Below the pieces are notes generated by a model, which was not told the origin of the DNA, ran no database searches, and was given only the letters and a program-made list of their open reading frames with translations. This document shows positions 13,951 to 23,661 of a stretch of 64,000 bases of DNA, one piece after another. Position 1 is the first letter of the stretch. Each line of letters starts with the position of its first letter. The stretch is from positions 13,756,947 through 13,820,946 of the forward strand of contig CP154957.1 in NCBI GenBank assembly GCA_039621445.1. The letters run 5' to 3'. The DNA comes from Euglena gracilis. Its lineage: Eukaryota > Euglenida > Euglenophyceae > Euglenales. A program made the translations under genes and the position numbers.

Positions 13951-13954
13951 ATAC

Positions 13955-14135
13955 CACCCCCCCCCCCCATATTGTCCCAACCACCTTCCCACTGGGACCC
14001 CAAATGGACAATATGGGGGGGGGACAATATGGGGGTACCAAAGGAAATTTCATTGGCCGAGCCAAAAAAAACCCCCGTCGGCCGGGCCGAGGGACAATAT
14101 GGGGGGGGGACAATATGGGGGGGGGGGGGTGCTTC
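13955..14135. mobile_element. G-tract miniature element, ACAATA family, copy 2
   Basis: Same layout as the copy at 11764-11943: C-run plus ATATTGTCCC, a short spacer with GGGACCCC, two GGACAATATGGGGG words, GGTACCAAAGGAAATTTCATT, then two more ACAATATGGGG words. TAC precedes the left end (13952-13954); no matching TAC is visible at the right, so the right end may be truncated. Confidence 0.6.
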
Positions 14136-14409
14136 CCCCCCTTCGGCCGGCCAACCAAACCGGATCCATTAAACCCCGGGGGGTAAGTGGGGGGGGGGGT
14201 TATGCAACAGTGCGCTCTCCAAAAAAAATCAAAAATCTGAGTCGAACCCACAAGTCCAGGGCCTGCAATCCCACAAAGTCCAACCCACAGAAAGCAACCG
14301 ACAGAATTTTTGTTGCCGGAGGATTTTCATTCAAAGAGTTGGAAAAACCTGGGATTTTTATTTTTTTTCCAACAAAGAAAACCGTTCTGATCTTGCAGAC
14401 TGGGCTTTT

Positions 14410-14705
14410 ACCCTCCCCCCCCCGCTATTTGCCCCCCCCCCCTAATTGGCTAATTGGGGGTCCCGTGGGACCGTCCATTAGCCAATTAGGGGGGGGGGGT
14501 CAGGCTTATTGGCCATTGGCCGGGGTAACCCCCCCCCTAATTGTCCCCCCCCCTAATGGTTTCCATTTTTCTTCCCCATGGGGGGGTTTATAGGATCCGG
14601 GTTGGTTGGTCGGCGCGAAGGGGGGTTTATAAGTGGAGGGGGTTTATAAGTCGGGGGGGGGGGGGGGGTTATAAGTGGGGGGTGGGGTTTAGGAGCCAGG
14701 CCAAT
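14410..14705. repeat. Two more G-tract word repeats (CAATTAGGGG and TTATAAGTGGGG)
   Basis: 14430-14560 pairs C-run/TAATTGG with CCAATTA/G-run around GGGTCCCGTGGGACC. 14587-14700 repeats TTTATAAGTGGGGG four times; a complementary CCCCACTTATA lies at 13940-13953. Their layout matches the ACAATA family although the word differs. Confidence 0.65.
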
Positions 14706-16445
14706 CCAGCAACCCGACTCAACCAATCACTAAAGCCTGAAAACCAACCATTCGGCTTGCCGGTTGAAATTCACTGCCCCCCCCCCCCTCAGTCACATGG
14801 GGCAATGGGGGTCAAACGACTTGGCAAACTGAAAAATACCAAAAATTCAAATCCAATTCTCTCAACCAAGGCAATTTTTTGCTGCCCCCCCCCCCGGCTG
14901 AGGGCTGGAGGGCACAATCTGGAATCAGCCTCCAGACAAAAAAAACCACGAAATCTGGCCGTAATGTCCAAACCGACTGAAATCAAACTCAACTCCACCA
15001 TACGTCAAAGGACGGGCTTCACACTGCCCCCCTCCCAAAAGGGGCAGGCAGGTAAAACCTGGGTGCACTCAAAAAATTCAACCTGGGCTTCAAATTTCCA
15101 AACCGATTGCAAAACAAAATTTAGCTCAACCAAAGCTGAATTAGTCACAGGACAAGGTTTCACTGAGCCTCCCCCCCACACGGGGTGGCAGGGGTCCAAA
15201 AACTTGGAAATTCGTGTCCCGAGCCGAAATCTGCCAGATTCCAAAAAATAATCAGCAAAGTTTGAACAGACAACCTCAGACTTCAAAGAAAATGGTCAAG
15301 TTGTCACAGCAATCCTTTTTTGGTGCCCTCAGCCAAATGGACGCCCCCCACACCCAAATGGTGGGAGAACCCATTTACAATTGCATTCCTCCAAAACTCT
15401 TCACCGGAGGAAAAATAAGCTGATTTGGCCAATTTGGCAGCTGGCGTGCCACACCGCTTGGGGAGAGTTGAGACTGTCTCACAGCGGGAAAATGAATCCT
15501 GGGCTTCAGCCCCTTAATCAAAACCAATTATCAGCCAAGGCTTCGACAACTGGGTAGCAATGCCACCTCCAAGTACCCACCGTGGCGACGAAATTCTGCT
15601 TGTGGTAGTCCAAATTGCAAAATTTTGATAAATTCTCCACGGTGAAATTCTCGAACTTGCTCCTTGTGTTGTTGAGTTGAAAACCTGCACGACGGAAAAA
15701 AGAAAAAAAACCAAACCCAGCAACAAACATCCACTAAAGCTGGGTCCTATGGCTGCCTCCTCGCAACACCCATCACAGATTGATTTGTCAGTGTGGCCAA
15801 ACCACAACAAAAAAAACAAGATGCATCATTGTCTATCATATTGCCAAACATCTCCTGGCAAATGGGGATGGGAGGAACCCCTTTACGACAAAATTAGCAC
15901 CCACAACAGCAGGCTGCAACACAAAACGCAGCTGAATCAACACTGCGGTTGGCAATATGTGCAGCCGACCACATCCAAAGCAAACCACCCCAGATGAGAT
16001 TGAGATTATGGCTCACCATTTGGCCAACAGATCACACAAGACAAGGAAAAAATGACTTTGCCACCACTTTGGGATGCTTTCCAGAATTATTCTGGTGGAC
16101 TTATTTTCCCAACAGGCTCGTCAATACAACCAAATCTCATGAAACAAAATTCTGGTGATTATGCAGCTGAACAGCACCCTCAGCTGCCCAATGATGACTC
16201 TGAGATTTTCTGGAATGGGGCTCTCAGAAAACGCAACCACCCATATGTCCAAGCCGATTTTGTTTCTTGGGGGTTTATACCAGAGATGGTGCGGCCGCAG
16301 CACCTCTTGTGTATGTTCCCCCCCTCGTTACTCATCAACTGAAAACTTGGATTGGTCACTAAAGATTCCCCAGGTCGCGACCAAAAACAAAACCACCGAA
16401 CAGAAACTGAACCACTGAACTCAGGATTCCTGGGCCCTTAAGTGT
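14706..16445. other. No gene recognised
   Basis: A-rich on the plus strand with many short frames and no domain I recognise. It ends in GTCGAGGAAATTACTGTGACTACC, where a sequence shared with SL-gene downstream flanks begins (see 16446). Confidence 0.4.
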
Positions 16446-16620
16446 GTGTCGAGGAAATTACTGTGACTACCGGGGGGGGCGGACGGACGGACGGACGGAC
16501 GGCTGGTGAAAAAAGCGAAGGTCCGGACGGACGCTGACCTTGTGGGCTTGGTCCAGACGGCTGAAGAAAATGCACTTGGTCCAGCTAGCCGGCTGGCCGG
16601 CTTGCCGGCTGGCCGGCCGG
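16446..16620 (+). repeat. SL-locus spacer repeat, copy 1
   Basis: Starts AAATTACTGTGACTACC, then a G-run, five CGGA repeats, and ends with GGCTGGCCGGCCGG. The same sequence with few changes follows an SL-type TTCG at 28456-28613 and leads there into an intact SL promoter and mini-exon. I therefore read it as the downstream part of one SL RNA gene and the spacer before the next. A diverged version is at 35131-35335. Confidence 0.6.
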
Positions 16621-16857
16621 ACCCGCGAAGCATGGGAACACATGGGAATGGACAACACACCCGAAGGTGGCGGCAACGTTCTTAGGTGGTCAGATATTGT
16701 ACAAAACACCTCAACGGAGACACGATGGAGCATCAGTGGCAAGGTGAGGTGGGGTAGAGAGTGTACTTCCTTTCGTGAAAAATACACTGCAGAACAGGGG
16801 ATGGACAGTGCCAATACCTAATTTACTGTCGCGGATCTGGCGATCGGGGATCGTAGG
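16621..16857. mobile_element. Short terminus-only copy of retroelement family E
   Basis: 237 bp of noncoding DNA. Its first 42 bp match 24280-24321 with one difference (ACCCGCGAAGCATGGG versus ATCCGCGAAGCATGGG) and its last 97 bp (16761-16857) are identical to 27354-27450. These are the two ends of the 3.2-kb RT-RNase H element at 24280-27450. The left junction falls directly after GGCCGGCCGG, the same position where the SL 5' flank begins at 28614. Likely a non-autonomous copy mobilised recently by the full element. Confidence 0.75.
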
Positions 16858-16864
16858 ATTTTTG

Positions 16865-16890
16865 ACTTTCTTAGTGTCTATTTTTTTTCG
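16865..16890 (+). ncRNA. Spliced-leader mini-exon at the 5' end of element A
   Basis: Reads ACTTTCTTAGTGTCTA, eight T, CG. It differs from the copy at 28672 (and from the Euglena SL as I know it) by G-to-T at the eighth base and by T-run length. Only 7 nt separate it from the family E end, so the usual upstream SL promoter flank is missing. Element A sequence starts immediately after the CG. Confidence 0.85.
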
Positions 16891-16904
16891 TTTGCATAAT
16901 CACC

Positions 16905-18410
16905 ATGGCTGCAAAGGGGCCGGATGGCCCTCCAGAAGACCCCAAGACTCAAGACAATACACACCCCTTGTCAACCAAGCTGCTACCACAACCAACCCTT
17001 CAAGTACACCTACTGTTGCAGTAGACACTGGACAGTTGGAGCTGCTGGCCAAGATGTTGTTGCCGCTGTTGGTGCCGGTGCTAACCACTGCTGTGGCACA
17101 ACGACTCACTGCTGACCGCCCTGTACATAGTGACAGAGAAAGTCAAGACAGCAGCTCACAGAGAAGGAAGAGGACATGGCAAGAGAGGGAAGAGCATGAA
17201 GAGTACCTACAGAGAAGGTTTGGAAGAGATTACAAGCCCCCATGGCAGAGAGGTCGACCCAGTTATCATATATCTCAACAGAGTTCTCCACAGCCCCAGC
17301 TCCATCATCAAGTGAGTCTGGGGCCCCCCTGTACAGCAAGCCCATCATTGGGCATTCCACAGTCATGCCCATCAGTGAGCATTCCAATGAACAGCCCATT
17401 CCAATGCCCACCAGTGGGTAGAAGTCAAGTATGTCCATCTGTCACATCAATCATACAAATGTACATTCCATCACAGACCAACCTTTGGGGTGAACCCATG
17501 CAATCTCAGCAACCACTGCAATCAAACTGGAGCAGAGAAGATGACCAGAGGAAGAATTGGACCAGAGAAGAAGAGCAGAGAAGGAGAGAGGCTGAACTCT
17601 TCAGAAGCCTCAGAGCCTTTCTCAGCACAGGCCAGAGTACACAAGTCCCCCCCCTCCCAACACCATTACACAACCCTGGCCTGCCAGCACCCTTAATCCC
17701 AGATGTGGTAGTGTCATCACCATCAGCCTTCCAATGTGGTTTTCTGCCTGCAGCTTTCCCTTCTGTCTCACAAAGTCCCCCCTAAAGAGGGGACAACTCA
17801 ACACAATACCTTCACCCAGTAAAACAAGTGGATCAAGAATTTCATCCCAAGGCAACTCCAAATCAAAAGGAGTCAGCAAAACAACCCCCCCCCCACCCAA
17901 AAGAGGAGGATCATCAACCCCAGCCAAATGCAACCCCAAAAAATCTCAGCACCAGCCCCCCAATATCAGCCCCCCCTGCAAGAGGGGGGGGGCCAGGCCC
18001 ACCATTTCGCATTTTTAAAATTCCAACAAAACCCACCATGTTTGATGGCACACAGTGGGCCAAACTGGGCACAGTGATCCTGCAGGAGGAACCCAGCCCC
18101 TTTCAATGGCAAGACCCCCCCCAGGCAACTGATTTACCAGCCTCCCCACCCAACACCCCCCTGGAAGGGGTCCCAGTTTGGGAAACACCAGAGTTTCGGT
18201 CCCTCAGGGAAGAATTTTTTTGGAGAAGGCGCATGAGACAGCAAGCAGGAGGCATTTTATTTCACGAGAAGGTCGCCAGAAAACTGGCAAACATTCAGGA
18301 AAAGTGGGTCGACATTGGCAGAACAGTGGACATTCGGCAGTCACAAAAAATGGTGCACACTGACATGAAACTCACGTTGCCACTGGCAGCGCCAAAAGTT
18401 GTGCAATCGC
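16905..18410 (+). pseudogene. Element A ORF1-like region
   Basis: ATG at 16905 lies 15 nt after the SL. That frame (MAAKGPDGPPEDPK) runs only to about 17020; the long frame then continues with a hydrophobic LLAKMLLPLLVPVL and a charged segment EEHEEYLQRRFGRDYKPP near 17180-17245. Related segments occur at the same place in element B (DDAWEAALKCRWGKEYQPP) and C (AEEYENYLKRMWGSSYVSP). After Gln/Pro-rich sequence and a TAA at 17783, the same frame holds EFRSLREEFFW...GGILFHEKVARKLANIQEKWVDIG (18190-18335), a helical block also conserved in B and C just before the first 2A. A frameshift at the 18411-18422 C-run moves into the ORF2 frame. It may be one long ORF whose breaks are assembly errors. 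Confidence 0.6.
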
Positions 18411-18433
18411 CCCCCCCCCCCCACCAAAAAAGA

Positions 18434-19947
18434 ACCTCACCCTGGAACGGATCAGAATCGCCCAAATTCTTCATCAATACCGACCAAAGGAACAACGTGA
18501 GGAGGGACTGGACATGTCGCACATAAAAAACGTACGCCGAGCTATCGGACAAAAAATCAAACAAAAAGTGCCAGCAGCAGAAGCAGTCCGCCCCCCGAGG
18601 ACAAAGAAGAGGCTGACACCCTCCCGAGAACCAACCCTGCCCATTGCCTGGCGATACTGCCCAAGAATTTGGCTGATGGATGACATGCCCAGACCGTTAC
18701 AGTTTGCGTGTGAGGTTGGATTGGCTGATCGTCTTTCCCCGTCTGTGTGGACCACCAGCGATCTTGATGACTCAAATGACTCCCTGTCGGACTATTATTC
18801 TTGTGCTGCCACAAAAAATTTCCACATGGCAGAAACAGTTGGCACCATACACCTCTGCACTGCATGCCCACACGGGGGGAAGAAGCCGGAAGACGCATAT
18901 CTGAAGACGGGGCGAGGTGATTCCCTGACAACAATGGGTGATGTGGAAACCAATCCAGGCCCGCTGACGGCATTTAATGGACCCTGTGGTGAAGTCATGG
19001 ATCTATTGGACCAACTTGTTGCCATGAACATGACTGATTTCTTTCGGATCAAGGCTGAAATACCACTGCGGCAAGGCCCCGATGGCTCCTCCCGTTCACT
19101 TCTTCCCAAAGCTACATACTGGCTGAAATGCACTTTGTGTGACATTGAAACCATCACTGCCTCGGCAGGTTGGTGCCTGCACCACAGGGAAACCTGCCCT
19201 GTTTTTTCAGCCACAGTATATCCATCTACTGAGACAGCAAAAGTACACTCCGTAACAAGCCGAGGATACACCCAAGAACAAGCTCGGGAAAAGTTTTCAG
19301 AAGGACACCAGCCGACTGGAAGGGGGGAACGAATCACCACCCATGGTGACGTCCAAACACAACCAGGGCCCATCTACTTCCGTCTGGCCACCATGGAAAG
19401 ACCGACAATCCCTATCTCCAGGGGACTTCAAGAAAATTTCATTCGGCACAGACTGCTGGCGAGCCTTCAAGAGGTGGATGCAGAACTTCAAACTTTCCGA
19501 GACACCTTCCCTTCCGATGTCCTTGTTGAGGACGCTACCGTCTATGAGCTCACCGAATGTTGGGAAGTTTTGAGAGGAGTTCTGTTTGTGCTCATAGGGC
19601 TATGGCCACATCGACCACCACGTCACAACTCCCCATCGAGTGTGCATGCCATTATGTGTTTGCTGACCTGTTTATGGTCCCAAGTATGCAACATCGGCGA
19701 GGCCTTTCACTTCTACCTGCCCCCTATTCACCTAATGACACTACCCAACGTTCTCCGGCCGAGAGGCACTTTCCCCAGAGTACCTCCAACGGAGCCCTCC
19801 TCGTCCGACCTCTGCCCATTGAATGTACACACCGTTGATATCCTGGACATCATGGCCTTGTTACGTCCGACAAGATCAGTAGTTTCAGTTGACCGTCACA
19901 TCCAGAGGGCACGACGGACAGCACAAAGACAACCAAACCACCAATGA
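18434..19947 (+). CDS. Element A ORF2, N-terminal modules with zinc finger and 2A sites 1-2
   Basis: Begins in frame with RIRIAQILHQYRPKEQREEGLDM, matching element B (AIRLAQALHAQRPGHLREEGL). The first 2A, GDVETNPGP, ends at 18963. It is followed by a domain conserved in A, B and C: DLLDQLVAMNMTDFFRIKAE, GPDG, then CTLC...GWCLHHRETC (19130-19197), a C-x2-C...H-x3-C zinc-finger pattern. A second 2A-like site GDVQTQPGP ends at 19371. The remaining 190 residues to the TGA at 19945 match nothing I know. The same frame resumes after the TGA with a third 2A-like site, so the stop is probably a disabling mutation or a sequence error. Confidence 0.65.
18937..18963 (+). other. 2A-like site A1 (GDVETNPGP, canonical)
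   Basis: Matches the ribosome-skipping consensus D-[VI]-E-x-N-P-G-P, preceded by GRGDSLTTM. Skipping would release everything upstream from the zinc-finger module that begins with the final Pro. Confidence 0.85.
19345..19371 (+). other. 2A-like site A2 (GDVQTQPGP, off-consensus)
   Basis: Same frame and same GRGERITTH lead as the other sites, but Glu and Asn of the consensus are both Gln. Activity is doubtful, since the Asn is normally critical. Confidence 0.6.
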
Positions 19948-20013
19948 GGTGACATAGGCCGTAACAACGCTGTCATAGCCGAGAGGCCCACACACCAAGA
20001 TGTCACACTTTGT

Positions 20014-20040
20014 GGTGACGTTCACCTCGAGCCAGGACCT
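20014..20040 (+). other. 2A-like site A3 (GDVHLEPGP, off-consensus)
   Basis: In frame with A2 and A4 but after the TGA at 19945. The central residues resemble element B site 2 (GDIHLHPGP), so the D-x-H-L-x-P-G-P form recurs and may be more than random decay. Confidence 0.6.
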
Positions 20041-20136
20041 ATTTATCGGATAACCCCTCGTGAAGGACCCCTATCCCTGCGACCTAGCACCCGGCCCCAT
20101 TGCCGACGACCAACCAACCAACCAGGGCCTTCTAAG

Positions 20137-22866
20137 TTGTCAGATGTGGCCCCAGGGCACGCCAACCACGTACGGCAACCGATTGACCAGGAAAAAACGC
20201 GGTATGGGTACAGTCCTCCCCGATGTGGCAGGGGCAAAAGCCTTGCCAGTTGTGGCGACGTTGAAAGCAACCCAGGTCCCACAGAAACCCGCCCTCCCCA
20301 GCAGGAGGACGTCGAAATGGCCTCAGCCGCACAGACCTCTGCTGTGCCGCCGACGGAGGTACCACTCCTTGGATCTTGGTTTCCAATGCACTCAACGCCG
20401 CTGTTCTCGCCTACTTTGTCCCAGGCTATAATGCCGTTTCCCAGTTTGAACGGGGGCCCCGGGGCACCTGCAGCTGAACAAATCATGGTCATTGACGAAC
20501 TAGAGTCCCGGGTGCGCTCAGCGATTTCCGAAATTCACGGGTGTGCGCCACAGGGCCAGGGGTTGATTGATAATTTTGTGCCGTCCTCACCACAAGGGCA
20601 AGAGCAAGAATGCCAAAATGGTCGAAGGCCGCAGCCCCCCGTGGTTCCAGCACTAGCGCAATCCTCGATGAACGCTGATACGCTGCAAGTCACTCCCTTC
20701 TCGCAACCTTGCCCAGCAATGCAGCCATCTTGGGAAGAAATTTCCCAAGACACTCGGGGCACGTTGGTCCATATCCCACGGGGAGCGTTGCGAAACGTTG
20801 GGCTCGCCTTCTGCAGCACCCTCAGTCGCTTTGTGTCAAAGCCAGGATGGGAGACCCTACACGCACTTTGGTGCTTCCCAAAAGCTGTGCTTGCTCCATT
20901 GAAGCGGAGCGGGAAAAGCCATTGGGCTGCAGTTGGACGGAAAATTACTGAGAGAGCCAATGCCTACCTCAACCGGTCCACAGAAGATTCGTGGGATGAG
21001 ACTCGCCAAATTCGCGATGCACAAAACCCAAAGAAGAGAACACGAAGTCAGACAAAAAATTTCGATGCTGAAAGCCAAGAAAGATTGTGCAACCGTGTTC
21101 AAAGCCTTGTCAGCCATGGGGCGGTCAGTAAAGCCTGCCGCATGCTGACTTCTGATGGAATCCAAGATGCAGACGACCCGCTAATCTTGGAACGGTTGGC
21201 TGCCTTGCACCCTCCTGAACCCCAACCTGGAAGGCAAAATCTGCCTCCGGACTTCCCTCGCCTCGAATTCGATCTCAGTGAAGATGCAACCAGGGAGCGC
21301 CTAATTGAAATACGGAAAGCAGTCATGTCTTTCCCGAAGGAGTCCTCACCAGGACCGTCTGGACTTCGTCCAGATCATCTTAAAGACATGCTCTCTGATC
21401 CCCTGGGGACACAATCAGAACAACTCCTCACAATTTTGGACCAATTCGTCCGAACATGTTTGACAAACGGAATCCACAACTCTGCGGCATGGATTTTCGC
21501 TGGTGCCCGTTTGACTCCTCTTCGAAAACCCTGCAATCCAAGCGAAAACCTTGATGAGCTTGGCAATACCAACCCCATTCCTGACCCAAAGAAGGATGGC
21601 ACGCGACCAATTGCAGCTGGGGAATGCCTGCGCCGATTGGTGGGCAAATATTTGATGAGGCACCCCAAAATCAGGGACCGCCTTAAAGAACTGCAGCCAC
21701 TACAATGCGGTGTAGGGGTCCAGGGGGCATGTGAACTCATTGCTATGGGACTGCAGCAAGAAGTAAATCACCTGCACATGCAACAGGACAGCACCTGGGC
21801 TTTGTTACAGGTAGATTTCAGCAATGCTTTTAATTGCGTAAAAAGAAAGACAGTCCTTGCTGAAGTGGCTAAACGCTGCCCGGAGGCGTACGTTTGGTTC
21901 GAGAGTTGCTACGCCGAACACAGCCCGCTCTTTTGTGGGTCATCACACCTTCGGAGTGCCTCTGGCGTACAACAAGGGGACCCTTGTGGCCCAGCCGGAT
22001 TCGCCTTGGCGTTGCAATCTCTCGTCGAGTCCTTGCAAGACGTGGTGCCACTGCAATTGTGGTATTTGGATGATGGACACATCCTGGGAACCCTCCCACA
22101 ATTACATGCAGCAATTACAGAAATTCAACGACAGGGGACGCTACTAGGCATACACCTCAACGCAAAAAAATGCCGCCTGTGGGGCCCTGCAGCAACAGAA
22201 GCCAATCGTGCTGAAATGCCGCCAAACAGCCCACTTCGTGCAGTCCCAATCGTGAAATACTCCCCTAATTCTGGTATACGGGCCCTGGGAATCTCGGTAT
22301 GCCATCCACAAAGCGGTGGCTTTGCGGAGGAAGTGTGGGCTGAACGTGCAACAGGTGTGCAGAAAGCTTGCCGGGCCCTTTTGAACCTGCAGCAAGCCCA
22401 TATTCAGTTCTGTCTCTTACGAACCTGCCTAGATGCATGCAAAGTTAATGACCTCATGCGTGCAACAGAACTGGGGCAGGCAAATGACGCATGTGCTCTG
22501 TTGACCAAAGAAATCAGGAACACAATGAGCAACATTGTTGGATCCCCAATCGATGACAACCAATGGGCTCAGGCCACCCTACCCGTGCGTCATGGCGGAC
22601 TCGGAATTCGGGACCCATCACTGGAACGTCTCCCAGCACGTATATCCGGCATTGTGACGTTTGTCAGCAATGGCAGACGCACCCTGGGCCTGGCAGACCG
22701 AGGAGTACCGAAAGACACTGCGGAGTGCCTGTCCTCTGCCAACTCCATCCTCGAAGGAACTCCCCCAACGCAAACATGGGCCGCGGATGTATCACTGCTG
22801 AACGAAGCCCAAAGCCCTCACATTCAACAGAAGTGGTGGGGTGAATGCTTTGCGAAACAACGATAA
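20137..22866 (+). CDS. Element A reverse transcriptase
   Basis: 909 codons in the ORF2 frame. After a Pro-rich lead the 2A site GDVESNPGP (20254-20280) would free the RT with a new N-terminal Pro. A conserved pre-RT block follows (PRGALRNVGLAF...LHALWCFPKAVLAP) and GPSGLRPDHLKDML at about 21355. RT motifs are complete: GTRPIAAGECLRRLVGK, LLQVDFSNAFN with the first catalytic Asp (21805-21840), SGVQQGDPCGPAGFALAL, LWYLDDGHI with the YLDD box at 22065-22076, and LNAKKCRLWG. The YLDD box and first Asp are intact, so the enzyme could be active. A TAA at 22864 separates it from the endonuclease domain in the same frame. Confidence 0.9.
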   Translation: MSDVAPGHANHVRQPIDQEKTRYGYSPPRCGRGKSLASCGDVESNPGPTETRPPQQEDVEMASAAQTSAVPPTEVPLLGSWFPMHSTPLFSPTLSQAIMPFPSLNGGPGAPAAEQIMVIDELESRVRSAISEIHGCAPQGQGLIDNFVPSSPQGQEQECQNGRRPQPPVVPALAQSSMNADTLQVTPFSQPCPAMQPSWEEISQDTRGTLVHIPRGALRNVGLAFCSTLSRFVSKPGWETLHALWCFPKAVLAPLKRSGKSHWAAVGRKITERANAYLNRSTEDSWDETRQIRDAQNPKKRTRSQTKNFDAESQERLCNRVQSLVSHGAVSKACRMLTSDGIQDADDPLILERLAALHPPEPQPGRQNLPPDFPRLEFDLSEDATRERLIEIRKAVMSFPKESSPGPSGLRPDHLKDMLSDPLGTQSEQLLTILDQFVRTCLTNGIHNSAAWIFAGARLTPLRKPCNPSENLDELGNTNPIPDPKKDGTRPIAAGECLRRLVGKYLMRHPKIRDRLKELQPLQCGVGVQGACELIAMGLQQEVNHLHMQQDSTWALLQVDFSNAFNCVKRKTVLAEVAKRCPEAYVWFESCYAEHSPLFCGSSHLRSASGVQQGDPCGPAGFALALQSLVESLQDVVPLQLWYLDDGHILGTLPQLHAAITEIQRQGTLLGIHLNAKKCRLWGPAATEANRAEMPPNSPLRAVPIVKYSPNSGIRALGISVCHPQSGGFAEEVWAERATGVQKACRALLNLQQAHIQFCLLRTCLDACKVNDLMRATELGQANDACALLTKEIRNTMSNIVGSPIDDNQWAQATLPVRHGGLGIRDPSLERLPARISGIVTFVSNGRRTLGLADRGVPKDTAECLSSANSILEGTPPTQTWAADVSLLNEAQSPHIQQKWWGECFAKQR
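20254..20280 (+). other. 2A-like site A4 (GDVESNPGP, canonical)
   Basis: Preceded by GRGKSLASC. It lies directly upstream of the RT module, the same place as site B3 and site C3, so this is the most consistently kept site of the family. Confidence 0.85.
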
Positions 22867-23661
22867 AAAGTATTGTCCTCTAACCTTCACGGTCAAGACG
22901 CCGTCCGGTTCGCAAGCCAACAGCGGCCCCACGCAATGGCCTGGGCTTCTGTCACACCATCCTCTGGACTGAAAACATTGGTCGCTTCTGCCGAATTCAA
23001 AGGATTTCTAAAGTGGTCACTGGGAGCACCAGTTTGTCCACCAACGGGATCAACGTGCCCACGCTGCACCAAGCCAATGGACAACCTGGGTAATCACCTT
23101 GTATGCTGCAGCTCAAATGGCATCACGCGGCGACATGGTGCAATCCAGGACTTTGTGTTCCAACTGGCACATGATGCTGGGTTTACTGCAAAAAAAGAAC
23201 AAGGAGGTCCAGAGAGAACACGCCCGGGCGATGTCCTCATCAGCAGACTTGACGCCAATGGTCCTGGAGCAGTGGATATCACAGTGAGACACACAGCAGC
23301 ACCGTACAGACCGTTGCGTGACACAGCTGAACTAACTGAATGGTATGAACGCCAAGAGAAGGAAAAACATTCAAAATATGACGCCACCTGTGGGAGGATG
23401 GGATGGACCTGCATTCCATTTGTTGTTGACTGCTATGGCGGCCTAGGCCAAGAAGCGCTAACCTTAATGTCAACACTGATGAAACTTCTCCTCGGTCAAC
23501 AAGATGCATGGTCAAAACGCAAAACTGAAGCCGACACATGGCAACTTCTATCAATAACTGTTGCGCGAGAGATCGCGCGACAAGTAATCTGGGGACGGTA
23601 TGCAGGCAACGACACAGATCCAGAAGTAACCAACACCATACACCAGCCGTATTGTCTGTAA
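22867..23661 (+). CDS. Element A CCHC plus restriction-like endonuclease domain
   Basis: C-terminal part of ORF2, same frame as the RT, cut off by one TAA at 22864. A zinc motif CPRCTKPMDNLGNHLVCC (C-x2-C...H-x4-C) is followed by TRRHGAIQDFVFQLAHDAG, then the PD-(D/E)XK-type core RPGDVLI...GAVDITVRH and EKEKHSKYDATCGRMGW, with the Asp, Asp and Lys spacing seen in R2-type endonucleases. These nick the target DNA to prime reverse transcription and usually confer site specificity. No initiation signal of its own is seen, so a separate protein is unlikely. Confidence 0.85.
   Translation, partial: KVLSSNLHGQDAVRFASQQRPHAMAWASVTPSSGLKTLVASAEFKGFLKWSLGAPVCPPTGSTCPRCTKPMDNLGNHLVCCSSNGITRRHGAIQDFVFQLAHDAGFTAKKEQGGPERTRPGDVLISRLDANGPGAVDITVRHTAAPYRPLRDTAELTEWYERQEKEKHSKYDATCGRMGWTCIPFVVDCYGGLGQEALTLMSTLMKLLLGQQDAWSKRKTEADTWQLLSITVAREIARQVIWGRYAGNDTDPEVTNTIHQPYCL

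Noticed and set aside
16446-16620. CGGA-repeat blocks as a CRISPR array
   Set aside because: Short tandem repeats without unique spacers, in a eukaryotic context.
19945-19947. TGA in element A ORF2 as a selenocysteine or programmed readthrough site
   Set aside because: No SECIS-like structure or readthrough context was seen, and element B has an unrelated TGA elsewhere; simple decay or error is more economical.
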